Assembly: GCF_029945965.1 (NCBI RefSeq)
Contig: NZ_JAQSDO010000012.1
Span: 161,263 to 225,262, forward strand
Direction: 5' to 3'
Length of the DNA: 64,000 nucleotides
Source of the DNA: Thermomonas sp.
GTDB taxonomy: Bacteria; Pseudomonadota; Gammaproteobacteria; Xanthomonadales; Xanthomonadaceae
Below the pieces are notes generated by a model. That model was not told where the DNA came from. It ran no database searches and saw nothing but the letters and a program-made list of their open reading frames with translations. The position numbers and the translations under genes are program-made. Shown in pieces: positions 1-8,844 of this stretch (within the stretch, counting starts at the first letter, position 1; each line of letters begins with the position of its first letter).

Positions 1-413
1 CGCAGGTCCTCATCCTCGATCAGCCCGAGGTCGCCGGCATCGCGCAATTCGTTGAACGTGGTGTCGTCCAGCTCGAATGGCAGGATCTGCCTCGCCTGGT
101 AGTACGCAAGCGCAGTTTTCCACGGCGAACCATCCACCAGGGTGCCATCTTCGCCGTGGGCCAGGGCTTGCTTGCCGAAGCCGGCGACCATCTTCCAGAA
201 CGCACGGGCCTTGGCCATGTTCTGGATGTCAGCCTGCACATCGTCATGGATGCGCTTGGTATAGCGCTGGCCACGCGCGGCATCGATCCGATCCTGGTTC
301 CAGTTGCTGACCTGCAGCGCGATCAGGATGCCGGCGATGACGATGACCAACTCGATCAGCGCCGCCGTCCAGTCGTGCTCACGCAAGCGCTGGGTGAATC
401 GTGGAACCCGCAT
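1..413 (-). CDS. DUF6090-like membrane-anchored protein (3' end outside window)
   Basis: The reading frame opens at an ATG (411-413) with an AAGGGG ribosome-binding sequence six bases upstream and stays open for 137 codons to the window edge, so the C-terminus is missing. Residues 1-15 are polar and basic (MRVPRFTQRLREHDW). One membrane segment follows, with IELVIVIAGILIALQV, and then NWNQDR and a long charged, probably helical part. A basic head, one helix and the ALQVSNWN block are typical of the DUF6090 family, whose function is unknown. The gene lies just downstream of the GGDEF gene on the same strand with a 48 bp gap, so the two may be co-transcribed. The family call rests on pattern recognition only. 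Confidence 0.7.
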   Translation of the reverse strand, partial: MRVPRFTQRLREHDWTAALIELVIVIAGILIALQVSNWNQDRIDAARGQRYTKRIHDDVQADIQNMAKARAFWKMVAGFGKQALAHGEDGTLVDGSPWKTALAYYQARQILPFELDDTTFNELRDAGDLGLIEDEDL

Positions 414-461
414 GTCCGTCCCCTTGCCGCACGATGGCGACCGACTTGGCGATGATGCTGT

Positions 462-1574
462 CTATCGCCCCGGCACGTACACCTGCACGCGGTTGCGGCC
501 CTGCAGCTTGGCCGAATACAGCGCGCGGTCGGCCATCGCCACCAGCGTTTCCGGTGGCTGGGTCGCGTTCGGCACCAGTGCACTGACACCGATACTGATG
601 GTCACGTGCGCAGACACTGGCGAATCCGGATGCGGCATTGCCACCGCTTCCACCGCGGCGCGCAGGCGCTCGGCCACGTCGCTGGCTTGCGCAAGGCTGC
701 GGCCAGGCAGCACCAGCACCAGTTCCTCGCCACCGAAGCGCGCGACCAGGTCGTGGTCGGACTCGGCAAAACCTTCGCAGACGCGCGCCAGCTCGCGCAG
801 GCATTCGTCGCCGTATAGATGTCCGCTGGCATCGTTGAGCAGCTTGAATGCATCGGCATCGACCAGCAACAGCGCAAGTGACTCGTTGCGGGCCGCCTGC
901 CGGGCCCAATCGGCCTGCAGGCGTTCGTCAAAGCAGCGACGGTTGGCGATCCCGGTCAACCCGTCGCTCATCGAGATGCGTTCCAGCTTGCGGTTGGCCA
1001 ACCGCAATTCATCGGCCATGCGCGCGAAGTGGATCGCGGCGGCAACAAGATACGACACCGCATCGAACACCGCGCAGGATTCGGCATCGAAGAAATCGGT
1101 GCGGTTCGATTCGAGGTTGAGCACGCCATGCAGGCGCTGGCCGTGGCGGATCGGTACCAGGTATTCGGAACGCACATAGGAATTGCCAAGGACGTAATCC
1201 GGATCGTCGTCCACGTCGGGGATCAGTTGTGCTCGCCCAGTGCGCGCGCAACGCCCGGCACCACCGCGGCCAACCGGCCACTCACCAGTGGCCGCCAGCG
1301 GCGACAGCGTCATTTCGCCGGCGTAAACCTCTTTGACGAAATGGGTGTTTTCTTCATTGAGCAGGATCACGCTGGCAATGGCCACCGGCAGCTCGGCCAC
1401 GATGCAGGCGCAAATGCCCTGCAGCATCGCCTGCAAACCTTCGCCCTGCAGGGCTTCGCGGGAAATGCGCACCACGATGCGGGTCAGCGTGGCCCGCCGC
1501 GCATTCGCATCCTGCGCGAGCCAAGACTGGCCTGGCAGGTTGTTGACTGGATCGGCAGTCACCGAATCCGGCAT
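462..1574 (-). CDS. GAF–GGDEF diguanylate cyclase
   Basis: Predicted cytoplasmic diguanylate cyclase that makes c-di-GMP from two GTP. The 370 residues hold a GAF-like sensory domain (about 40-185, including YLVPIRHGQRLHGVLNLES) joined by a coiled linker (about 186-200) to a GGDEF domain (about 200-365). The active-site loop is GGEEL at 281-285, an accepted variant of GG(D/E)EF. The product-binding I-site, normally RxxD five residues before GGEEF, reads SDHD here: the Asp is present and the Arg is replaced, so feedback inhibition by c-di-GMP is probably weakened. No membrane segment is seen, so the signal is probably a soluble ligand bound by GAF. The start has a strong GGGAGGAG ribosome-binding site. 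Confidence 0.93.
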   Translation of the reverse strand: MPDSVTADPVNNLPGQSWLAQDANARRATLTRIVVRISREALQGEGLQAMLQGICACIVAELPVAIASVILLNEENTHFVKEVYAGEMTLSPLAATGEWPVGRGGAGRCARTGRAQLIPDVDDDPDYVLGNSYVRSEYLVPIRHGQRLHGVLNLESNRTDFFDAESCAVFDAVSYLVAAAIHFARMADELRLANRKLERISMSDGLTGIANRRCFDERLQADWARQAARNESLALLLVDADAFKLLNDASGHLYGDECLRELARVCEGFAESDHDLVARFGGEELVLVLPGRSLAQASDVAERLRAAVEAVAMPHPDSPVSAHVTISIGVSALVPNATQPPETLVAMADRALYSAKLQGRNRVQVYVPGR

Positions 1575-1696
1575 CGACCACGCTCCTCCCCTAGGAACGC
1601 CGCCAGTCTACCCCGACGGCATTGCTGTCAATTCACAAAGATCACGGCAGGGAGGCAGCCGGCGGGGAGGTCCGGCTACAGCCCTGCCGTGCAGAC

Positions 1697-1891
1697 TCAA
1701 CGGCAGCGGAAGTAGGCGGCTGCAGGCGTGGCGTAGCTGCGGTTGCTGGCATAACCGCTGCTGTTGCCGTAGCCAACGCCAAAATCACGTTCGCGGTGGA
1801 TGTGGGCCGACTGGGCACCACCGTCCCCACGGCGTGGGGTCAGGCGGCGCTCGACGTAGGCGCTCGGGCGTGGGGACTTGATGGCAAACAT
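1697..1891 (-). CDS. Small 64-residue hypothetical protein
   Basis: The start codon at 1889-1891 is chosen because AGGAG lies six bases upstream; the frame stays open further 5' but without a better signal. The product (MFAIKSPRPSAYVERR... ending AAAYFRCR) is basic in the first half and rich in Gly, Ser, Tyr and Ala in the second, with no membrane segment or recognised domain. It stands alone between the GGDEF gene and the divergently transcribed tag gene. I do not recognise the family. The good ribosome-binding site and isolated position favour a real gene, but the low-complexity composition leaves doubt. Confidence 0.5.
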   Translation of the reverse strand: MFAIKSPRPSAYVERRLTPRRGDGGAQSAHIHRERDFGVGYGNSSGYASNRSYATPAAAYFRCR

Positions 1892-1976
1892 GTCGTTCTC
1901 CTGCTGTAATGTGTTGGTGTGCTGGTAATGTAGTACACTACGCAGACCGTCACATGTGCAGGAAGTCATGGCCCCG

Positions 1977-1996
1977 ACCCATTCAATGGAATGGGT
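1977..1996. repeat. 8-bp inverted repeat between the small gene and tag
   Basis: ACCCATTC and GAATGGGT form a perfect stem with a four-base AATG loop. It lies 57 bp upstream of tag. It could be an operator for one of the flanking divergent genes or a simple hairpin; no T-run follows it. Confidence 0.4.
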
Positions 1997-2052
1997 AGGC
2001 AATGGTTCAGCTAACCTGCCTGGAAAAATCCTTGACGTAATCAGGAATATTC

Positions 2053-2652
2053 GTGACTGCCAAACCGATACGCCGCTGCTTTTGGGCCGACGGCTCCGAG
2101 ATCTACAACGCCTACCACGACCGCGAATGGGGTCGGCCGGTCACCGACGACATCCGCCTGTTCGAGAAGATCAGCCTGGAAGGCTTCCAGGCCGGCCTGA
2201 GCTGGATCACCATCCTGCGCAAGCGCGAGAATTTCCGCGTGGCGTTCGATGGCTTCGACTACAACAAGGTTGCCCGCTACACCGCCAACGATGTCGAGCG
2301 ATTGTTGGCCGATGCCGGCATCGTCCGCCATCGCGGCAAGATCGAAGCGGTGATCCACAACGCCAGCCGCGCGATCGAGATGCAAGGCGAGTTCGGTTCA
2401 CTTGCGAAATATTTCTGGCAGTTCGAAGTGGACACCAGCAAGCGTCCGAAAAAACTCACAGCTGATGTGCTGCGCAGCTTCACCACGGCGCCGGAATCCA
2501 TCGCGTTATCGAAGGATCTGAAGAAACGTGGCTGGAAGTTCGTCGGCCCCACCACGATGTACGCCTTCATGCAGGCGATGGGCCTGGTCAACGATCATCA
2601 ACATGATTGCTTCGTGCGCAGCATTGCGGCGGATGCGCGCAAACAGCTGTAG
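2053..2652 (+). CDS. tag: DNA-3-methyladenine glycosylase I
   Basis: Base-excision repair enzyme that removes 3-methyladenine from alkylated DNA. The 199 residues match the usual family length. The zinc snap seen in E. coli Tag is complete: Cys9 and His22 at the N-terminus pair with His182 and Cys186 (NDHQHDC) near the C-terminus. The conserved substrate-pocket block SLEGFQAGLSW carries Glu43 and Trp51, equivalent to E. coli Glu38 and Trp46. The start is GTG, preceded by AGGA at a usable distance. The gene has its own upstream region and no same-strand partner. Confidence 0.95.
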   Translation: MTAKPIRRCFWADGSEIYNAYHDREWGRPVTDDIRLFEKISLEGFQAGLSWITILRKRENFRVAFDGFDYNKVARYTANDVERLLADAGIVRHRGKIEAVIHNASRAIEMQGEFGSLAKYFWQFEVDTSKRPKKLTADVLRSFTTAPESIALSKDLKKRGWKFVGPTTMYAFMQAMGLVNDHQHDCFVRSIAADARKQL

Positions 2653-2669
2653 GCACGCAATTCCGTCGC

Positions 2670-4451
2670 TCAGCGCAACTCCTGCGATACATCGAAGCCA
2701 TCAATGCGGCGGCCCAGCAGGGACACGGCCCAATTCAACTCAAGTGCGAGCACCGCGCAGGTGCAAGCCGCTGCCACCAACAGGCCCGTGGCCATTCCCG
2801 CCAACCAATTCGCCAGCAGGAAGCCGAGCCCACCGACTAACACGGCAGGAATCATGACCACGACCAGGGTCAGCATGTATCCAGCCATGAAGATCAAGCG
2901 CTGGCCCATCACCTCCACGCCGCGACTGCCGCTTTTCTGCGGCGTCACCCACGCCGGGAAATACAGCGTGGCGGCGAATGGCACGCACAACATCAGGCCG
3001 CACAGCGGCGGCACCAGCAGCGCCGCGCCGACGCCTGCGGTGGCGATCACGCCAGGCGTGAATTCGTCCCTGCCGCCCGCAGCTACGAAGGACAGCACGC
3101 CAACCAGCAGCAACAACCAGATGCCGAAGATCATGATCGTGGCCGGCGTCAGCAGCTCGCCCATCGCGATCTGCCTGCCGCGCAATGGCGTGGCCTTCAG
3201 AATGTCCAGGTAGTCCAGCGTGCGCTGCAGGCTGCGCTGCATCAGCATCGGCCCCATCAACAAACCCCAGCCGCCGATCATCGAGGCCGCCACGCCGATC
3301 GCCAGCAGCGCGGGCTTCATTTGCGGATTCGCAGCAAGCCACTGCACACCCGCGAACACGACTACGCAGGCAACCAACCATGTGCGCAGGCGATAGATCG
3401 ACCCCGCTGCAATCAGCCCCTTCCACAGGAAGGCCAGTGGCGGTAGCCCGTTCGCCGCCAGTTTGAATGGTTCGCTGCGCGGCTTGGTCGGCAGGCGTTG
3501 GCGCATGCGGCCATCGCGCATCGCTGCCACGCGCTTGGCACGACGGCCAGCATGGGCAATAGATGCTTCTTCGAATGAGACCTGCGCACGCACGACCCAA
3601 ACGTAATGCAGGACCAGCAATGCAAGCGCTGGCGGCAACGCGCGCAGGAAGGCGGCCGTATCGCTGGCGAAGATCGGCCCCAGCGCCCAATGGAACGGCA
3701 TCAGCAACCAGGACAGGGGCGCAGTGCCGACGATGCCCTGGAACCAGGCACGCAATGCATCCAGGCTAGACCACGTACTCGCTTCCGGCCAGTGCAGCTG
3801 CGCGCGCATCGGCCACCAGCAGGCGAACACCACCAGCAGTGCAATGCCCGCCACAGCTACCCGACGCGGCCAGCTGTGCAGGCCGAAACCCGCCAGGCGA
3901 TTACGCGTGAAAGAACCCGCCAACATGTGCATCCTGGCCATCGACAACAGCAACCACAGGCCAATCGCGTATTGCAGCGGGTGGCCGTTCAGTGCGGTGC
4001 CCCGGCGCAACAGAAAGCCGAGCAGGAACGCGGAAAAGAAGATCCCGAGTTGCGAACGCAACAGGTTGAACTGGATGAGGGTGGTACGGGTGAGCGGCGC
4101 GGGGAACAGGAAGTCGATTTCGGTTTCGCTGAATCCAAGCTTCGCCTCGTCACCCGAGACCAGCCAGTCCACCAGCATGAACAACGCCAGCACGATCGCG
4201 GCCAATGCGGAAAGATCGACCAGCACATCAGGTGATGGCGTAAATGCAGTTCGTGCGTGCCCGTCCTTGAACATGTGACGGAATACGAAGGCATACAGAT
4301 AAGCGGCGCCAGCCACTGCACCCAGCAGATACTTGGGTTGGCGCAGGCGCAGCAGGCGCTGGCGCAGGTTGTTGTAGAGCGACGTCGCCTGCAGGTAGAC
4401 GAACGCGCCCACCACCGCGCCTAGCCGGTTGGCTGGTGCAGCCGCGCTCAC
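2670..4451 (-). CDS. ABC exporter membrane subunit
   Basis: A 593-residue polytopic membrane protein, most likely the permease for the ATPase encoded just upstream. The frame starts at a GTG that overlaps the ATPase stop codon (GTGA), so translation is probably coupled. Hydrophobic segments fall in two groups separated by a basic cytoplasmic stretch (HAGRRAKRVAAMRDGRMRQR). The block DEAKLGFSETEIDFLFPAPLTR resembles the putative ABC exporter family in which the N-terminal loop carries a conserved F-PAP motif. The transported substrate cannot be told from sequence; ABC-2-like exporters of this size often move lipids, antibiotics or Na+. Confidence 0.8.
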   Translation of the reverse strand: MSAAAPANRLGAVVGAFVYLQATSLYNNLRQRLLRLRQPKYLLGAVAGAAYLYAFVFRHMFKDGHARTAFTPSPDVLVDLSALAAIVLALFMLVDWLVSGDEAKLGFSETEIDFLFPAPLTRTTLIQFNLLRSQLGIFFSAFLLGFLLRRGTALNGHPLQYAIGLWLLLSMARMHMLAGSFTRNRLAGFGLHSWPRRVAVAGIALLVVFACWWPMRAQLHWPEASTWSSLDALRAWFQGIVGTAPLSWLLMPFHWALGPIFASDTAAFLRALPPALALLVLHYVWVVRAQVSFEEASIAHAGRRAKRVAAMRDGRMRQRLPTKPRSEPFKLAANGLPPLAFLWKGLIAAGSIYRLRTWLVACVVVFAGVQWLAANPQMKPALLAIGVAASMIGGWGLLMGPMLMQRSLQRTLDYLDILKATPLRGRQIAMGELLTPATIMIFGIWLLLLVGVLSFVAAGGRDEFTPGVIATAGVGAALLVPPLCGLMLCVPFAATLYFPAWVTPQKSGSRGVEVMGQRLIFMAGYMLTLVVVMIPAVLVGGLGFLLANWLAGMATGLLVAAACTCAVLALELNWAVSLLGRRIDGFDVSQELR

Positions 4452-5185
4452 GAGCGACCGCTTTCCGTGTCGCCGGTGGCGCGGAAGAACACGTCTTCCA
4501 GGCTGCCCTCGCCGTCCACCGCGTAATGCGCGCGCACCTCGGCCACCGAACCATCGGCCAGCTTGCGGCCATCCTTGAGGATCAGCAGGTGGGTGCAGAC
4601 TTCCTGGACCAGATCCAGCAGGTGCGAGCTGAGGATGATTGCTGCGCCCTCGGCAGCGAGCCGGCGCATGCTGTTCTTCATCCGGCGGATGCCGTAGGGA
4701 TCCAAACCAGTCAGCGGTTCGTCCAGCACCACCACGCTCGGCGCATGCAGCAGGCCGCAGGCAATCGCCAGCTTCTGCTTCATGCCGCGCGACAGTTCGG
4801 CAGGCAACAATTTGCGCTTGTCGCCCATTTCCAATTCATCGAGAAGTGGCTGCGCCCGTTCCTTCCAATCGGCCACGCCATACAGGCGCGCGACGAAATT
4901 CAGGTGCTGCTCGACGGTGAGATGGTCGAACAGACGCGGCTCGTCCGGGATGAAAGCCAGCTGGCGCTTGGCCGCGACTGGATCGGCAGCGACATCGACA
5001 CCACCGATGCGCGCATGTCCCAACGTGGCCGGGATGATCCCGGCCAGGCAACGCAGCGTGGTGGTCTTGCCCGCGCCGTTAGGCCCGACCAGCCCCAGGA
5101 CTTGCCCGGCACCGACCCGGAACGACAGGTCGTCGACGGCGGTGAACTGTCCGTAGCGCTTGCTGAGGTTTTCGACTTCGATCAT
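4448..5185 (-). CDS. ABC transporter ATP-binding protein
   Basis: Cytoplasmic ATPase of an ABC exporter. In the 245-residue product Walker A is GPNGAGKT (34-41), the signature is LSRGM (131-135) and Walker B is VVVLDEP (151-157), with the D-loop TGLDP next and the switch His in LSSHLLD. The usual Q-loop glutamine is replaced by the run FIPDEP, common in ABC-2 exporter ATPases. The ATG at 5183-5185 (MIEVENLSKRYG) is the family start; a longer open frame upstream has no matching sequence. It is the first gene of a two-gene operon with the permease, overlapping it by four bases. Confidence 0.92.
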   Translation of the reverse strand: MIEVENLSKRYGQFTAVDDLSFRVGAGQVLGLVGPNGAGKTTTLRCLAGIIPATLGHARIGGVDVAADPVAAKRQLAFIPDEPRLFDHLTVEQHLNFVARLYGVADWKERAQPLLDELEMGDKRKLLPAELSRGMKQKLAIACGLLHAPSVVVLDEPLTGLDPYGIRRMKNSMRRLAAEGAAIILSSHLLDLVQEVCTHLLILKDGRKLADGSVAEVRAHYAVDGEGSLEDVFFRATGDTESGRS

Positions 5186-5403
5186 TCGTTCGCATTCCGA
5201 TGATGGCTTGAAGTGGGCAGGCACATCGCTGCTGCGTGCAACGCCCCGCAATAAGCATGAAGTTTGCGCGCGGTCGCATTGCAACTGCAAGGCGACAGCC
5301 GATGCGCAACACCACCAGTCCCGGCCGCACGCCGGGACTGGGTTGCCATGTGTGCGCGTCAATGGCACAACGGCACGGCATTCTCGCCCAAGGGAAAAAC
5401 CCG

Positions 5404-6603
5404 ATGCGCCGATTCGCTGTCTTGTTGCTGGCCCTGTCCTGCACCATTACCGTCCACGCCGCCAAACCCGTCGCCCGCATGCGGGTCGCCTTTGATCGCG
5501 ACGGCGTCAATGCACTGCAGGCTCAAGGCATGGCCGATGTCGCCGCTGGTCGCACAATCACTGTAGATGATCCGGTACGGATCGCATCGATCAGCAAACT
5601 GGTGACGACGATTGGCGTGATGCGCCTGGTCGAGCAAGGCAAATTGAATCTCGATGCCGATGTATCCAAGCAACTTGGCTGGACGCTGCGCAACCCTTCG
5701 TTCCCGGATCGCGCGATCACACTGCGGATGCTGCTGTCGCACACATCGAGCCTGACAGATGGCGCCGGCTACTGGAATGTGCCACTCGGCAGTGAATTGC
5801 GAACGCTTACCAATGACCCGAAGGCGTGGGACAGCGCGCATGCACCGGGCATGTATTTCCGCTACACCAACCTCAACTTCCCGCTGGTCGCGCAATTGAT
5901 GGAACGCGCAACTGGCGAACGCTTCGACCTGCTGATGCGGCGACTGGTCCTGGAACCGCTGAAGCTGGATGCCTGCTTCAACTGGTCGGGCTGCAGCGAC
6001 AAGGCGATCCAGCACGCAGTGGTGTTGTATGACGACAAGGGCACCCCGCAGAAAGACGACCTGCACGGCGTGCGACCGGATTGCCCGGTGATCGTGGCCG
6101 ACCACGAGGCCTGCGACCTCGCCCGCTCAAAACCCGGCAGCAATGGCGCGTTGTTCTCGCCACAAGGCGGCCTGCGCATTTCGGTGCGCGACCTCGCCAG
6201 GATCGGTCGCCTGCTGCTCAACGACGGCACGCTCGACGGCGTGCGAATCCTCAAGCCGTCATCGGTGCGCATCCTCACCACGCCGGTGTGGACATGGAAC
6301 GGCAGCAACGGCGAGATCGGCGAAGACGACGAACCCAACCGCGGCGGCTTCTTCTGCAGCTATGGCCTGGCGATGCAGCACCTGGCCAGCGGCGATGGCA
6401 AACACTGCCGCGACGACCTGTTCGGTGATGGCCGCAAACGCATCGGACATAGCGGAAATGCGTATGGCCTACTGAGCGGACTATGGGTCGACCGCGAACG
6501 CGGCAACGGCGTGGCCTACTTCGCCACCGGCGTGGCGAATGATTCCAGCGGCGCGCATTCGGCGTTCAGTGCCATCGAAGAGCAGGCCGCCGCGGGCTGG
6601 TAG
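5404..6603 (+). CDS. Exported serine hydrolase, beta-lactamase/PBP class C fold
   Basis: A 399-residue periplasmic or secreted penicillin-binding-like hydrolase (Pfam Beta-lactamase type). The ATG at 5404 gives a clean signal peptide (MRRFAVLLLALSCTITVHAA); the frame opens earlier but that part encodes no family sequence. All three active-site elements are visible: Ser62-Ile-Ser-Lys65 (SxxK), Tyr154-Thr-Asn156 (YxN) and His349-Ser-Gly351 (the KTG-equivalent HxG). The motif LLSHTSSLTDG is typical. Family members include esterases, D-amino-acid peptidases and class C beta-lactamases, so the substrate is unknown. The first gene of a same-strand run leading into the membrane protein at 6652. Confidence 0.88.
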   Translation: MRRFAVLLLALSCTITVHAAKPVARMRVAFDRDGVNALQAQGMADVAAGRTITVDDPVRIASISKLVTTIGVMRLVEQGKLNLDADVSKQLGWTLRNPSFPDRAITLRMLLSHTSSLTDGAGYWNVPLGSELRTLTNDPKAWDSAHAPGMYFRYTNLNFPLVAQLMERATGERFDLLMRRLVLEPLKLDACFNWSGCSDKAIQHAVVLYDDKGTPQKDDLHGVRPDCPVIVADHEACDLARSKPGSNGALFSPQGGLRISVRDLARIGRLLLNDGTLDGVRILKPSSVRILTTPVWTWNGSNGEIGEDDEPNRGGFFCSYGLAMQHLASGDGKHCRDDLFGDGRKRIGHSGNAYGLLSGLWVDRERGNGVAYFATGVANDSSGAHSAFSAIEEQAAAGW

Positions 6604-6651
6604 CTGGTCGTTCACCCCGCGCCGACCGCCGCCACCCCAGACTGGAACCGC

Positions 6652-7863
6652 ATGACCGCATCCAATATCGCCCTGCTGATCGCCGCGCTGGGCTTCGCCA
6701 TCCTGTTCCTGCAGCCCCGCCTGTTGCGCTCGCAACTGTGGCAGGCCACGGTCACGCCGCTAGCCTCGATCATTGGCTCGGGTTTCCTGGCCGCCGGCCC
6801 GATCCTTGCGCACGCGGCGGGTCGATGGGCGGCATTGGCGATGCTTGGCCTGTGCAGCATCGCCTACCTGTTCGGTTCGGCGATCCGCCACAACATCGTG
6901 CACGTGGAGCCCGAGTTCGCCGACAGCCCCGGCGTGCTGGTCGCCGGAATTGAGCGCGCATCGGAAATCGCGTTGTCGCTGGCCTACTTCGTGTCGGTCG
7001 CCTATTACCTCAACCTGTTCGCCGCGTTCGGACTGCGGCTGGGCGACATCATTGATCCGTTCTGGATCCGCGTCGTGTCTACTCTAGTGATTGCCACGGT
7101 TGGCATCCTGGGCTTGCGTGGCGGCCTTGATGCACTGGAGCGCCTGACACTGGGCGCGGTGAGCATCAAACTGGCATTGATCGGCGCATTGCTGACCGCC
7201 TTGCTGGTGGCCACGCTGATCGCGATGCATACCGGCACGTTCGACTGGCCGGCGTTGCAGCATGCCCGTGGCACGCACGAACTGCGCATGCTGTTGGGGC
7301 TGGTGATCCTGGTGCAGGGCTTCGAAACCTCGCGCTATCTCGGCAGCGCCTACGACGCCAACACCCGCGTGCGCACCATGCGCTGGGCGCAATGGCTGTC
7401 GACCGCGATCTACCTCACCTTCATGCTGTTGATCACGCGCTACTTCAGCGGCAACCTGCCGGCGGAAGGCGGCGAAACCGCGATCATCGACATGCTTGCT
7501 CCGCTTGGCGCGCTGGTGATGCCGGTGATCGTGATCATGGCGCTGGCCTCGCAGCTATCCGCCGCCGTCGCCGATACCAGCGGCGCAGGCGGGCTGATTG
7601 CCGAATCCACCAGCAAGCGCATGCCGGTCAACATCGGCCACCTCGTCACCGCGCTTGCGGCCATCGCCATCACCTGGCTGGCCGACATCTACCAGATCAT
7701 CACCTACGCCAGCCAGGCCTTCGTCGCCTACTACGCACTGCAGTCGCTGCAGGCAATGTTGTCGGCGTGGAAGCTGGGCCGCAAGTGGCGTGCAGCGATC
7801 TATGCGGTCGGCATCGTGATCGCGCTGGTGGTGGTCGTGTTTGCGGTGCCTGCGGAGGGATGA
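6652..7863 (+). CDS. Multi-pass membrane protein, APC-superfamily-like transporter
   Basis: A 403-residue protein made almost wholly of hydrophobic helices, about eleven by eye, with short loops. An early glycine-rich break (TPLASIIGSGFLAAGPIL) recalls the unwound helix 1 of LeuT-fold amino-acid/polyamine/cation transporters, and the total length fits. No substrate-specific motif is evident, so the call stays at superfamily level. It begins 48 bp after the serine hydrolase; co-transcription with it and with the DUF347-like gene downstream is plausible. Confidence 0.6.
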   Translation: MTASNIALLIAALGFAILFLQPRLLRSQLWQATVTPLASIIGSGFLAAGPILAHAAGRWAALAMLGLCSIAYLFGSAIRHNIVHVEPEFADSPGVLVAGIERASEIALSLAYFVSVAYYLNLFAAFGLRLGDIIDPFWIRVVSTLVIATVGILGLRGGLDALERLTLGAVSIKLALIGALLTALLVATLIAMHTGTFDWPALQHARGTHELRMLLGLVILVQGFETSRYLGSAYDANTRVRTMRWAQWLSTAIYLTFMLLITRYFSGNLPAEGGETAIIDMLAPLGALVMPVIVIMALASQLSAAVADTSGAGGLIAESTSKRMPVNIGHLVTALAAIAITWLADIYQIITYASQAFVAYYALQSLQAMLSAWKLGRKWRAAIYAVGIVIALVVVVFAVPAEG

Positions 7864-7948
7864 GCGATTAACGCCCCCGTTGCCGGGTTCTCACCGCCGT
7901 AACGGGGAACGGCATCTAATCGCCGCCAGCCCGCCATCCAGGATCGAC

Positions 7949-8728
7949 ATGTCCCCGTCCATCGCCTCGCCCGTGCCCTCTCTACTCAACAAAGTTCCGG
8001 CGGTGACCCTGTTCTTCTGGATCATCAAGGTGATGGCGACCACGGTCGGCGAGACCGGCGCGGACTTCCTTATATTCAACGTCAAGCTGGGATTGACCAC
8101 CACATCGTTGCTGATGGGCGGCGTACTGGTGGTCGCACTTGCAGCCCAGATCGCGGCGCGGCGCTACATCCCCTGGCTGTATTGGGTGGCGGTGGTGCTG
8201 ATCAGCATCGTCGGCACCCTGATCACCGACAACCTGACTGACAATTTCGGGGTTGCACTTCTAACCAGCACGCTGGCCTTCGGCGCGACCTTGATCGCCG
8301 TCTTCGCGACCTGGTATGCCAGCGAACGCACGCTCTCCATCCATACAATTGTTACGCGCAAGCGCGAACTGTTTTATTGGGCGGCGATCCTGATCACCTT
8401 TGCGCTGGGCACCGCAGCCGGCGACCTGGTCGGCGAACGCTGGGCGTTGGGTTACCTCGTGTCTGGCCTGATCTTCGCCGCCGGCATCGCCGCGGTTGCG
8501 ATTGCCTACTACGTGTTCAAGATCAGCGAGGTCTGGGCGTTCTGGCTGGCCTATATCCTGACCCGGCCACTGGGCGCCTCATTCGGCGACCTGCTGTCGC
8601 AATCGCGGGCAGACGGCGGACTGGGACTGGGAACCACCAGCACCAGCGTGACGTTCCTGGTGGTGATCGTGGTGCTGGTGACCTACCTCAGCATCAGCAA
8701 GCGTGATGTGGATACGGTTGCCGGGTAG
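7949..8728 (+). CDS. DUF347/COG4705-like membrane protein with four pseudo-repeats
   Basis: A 259-residue integral membrane protein. The ATG at 7949 is chosen for the AGGA five bases upstream; the longer frame overlaps the previous gene. Four related helix-break motifs recur: KVMATTVGETGADFL near the start, then TDNLTDNFG, then GTAAGDLVGE, then RPLGASFGDLL. Each places Gly and Asp at a helix end, the repeat pattern of the DUF347 family (uncharacterised membrane-anchored protein, COG4705). Repeated intramembrane acidic residues hint at cation handling, but that is inference only. Confidence 0.75.
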   Translation: MSPSIASPVPSLLNKVPAVTLFFWIIKVMATTVGETGADFLIFNVKLGLTTTSLLMGGVLVVALAAQIAARRYIPWLYWVAVVLISIVGTLITDNLTDNFGVALLTSTLAFGATLIAVFATWYASERTLSIHTIVTRKRELFYWAAILITFALGTAAGDLVGERWALGYLVSGLIFAAGIAAVAIAYYVFKISEVWAFWLAYILTRPLGASFGDLLSQSRADGGLGLGTTSTSVTFLVVIVVLVTYLSISKRDVDTVAG

Positions 8729-8844
8729 TACTCGCTGCAGTTGGTGCAGGCCAAGCTGTCGCGACGTCAACCTGGGTACCTGGACCTTCGTTGCCGTCTG
8801 GGTGGACGCGCCGCGTCCTACACAGCACGCAGCCGGAGGTTCAC

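Noticed and set aside
5236-5403. 56-residue N-terminal extension of the serine hydrolase
   Set aside because: The extension has no family sequence, and the internal ATG at 5404 opens a clean signal peptide.
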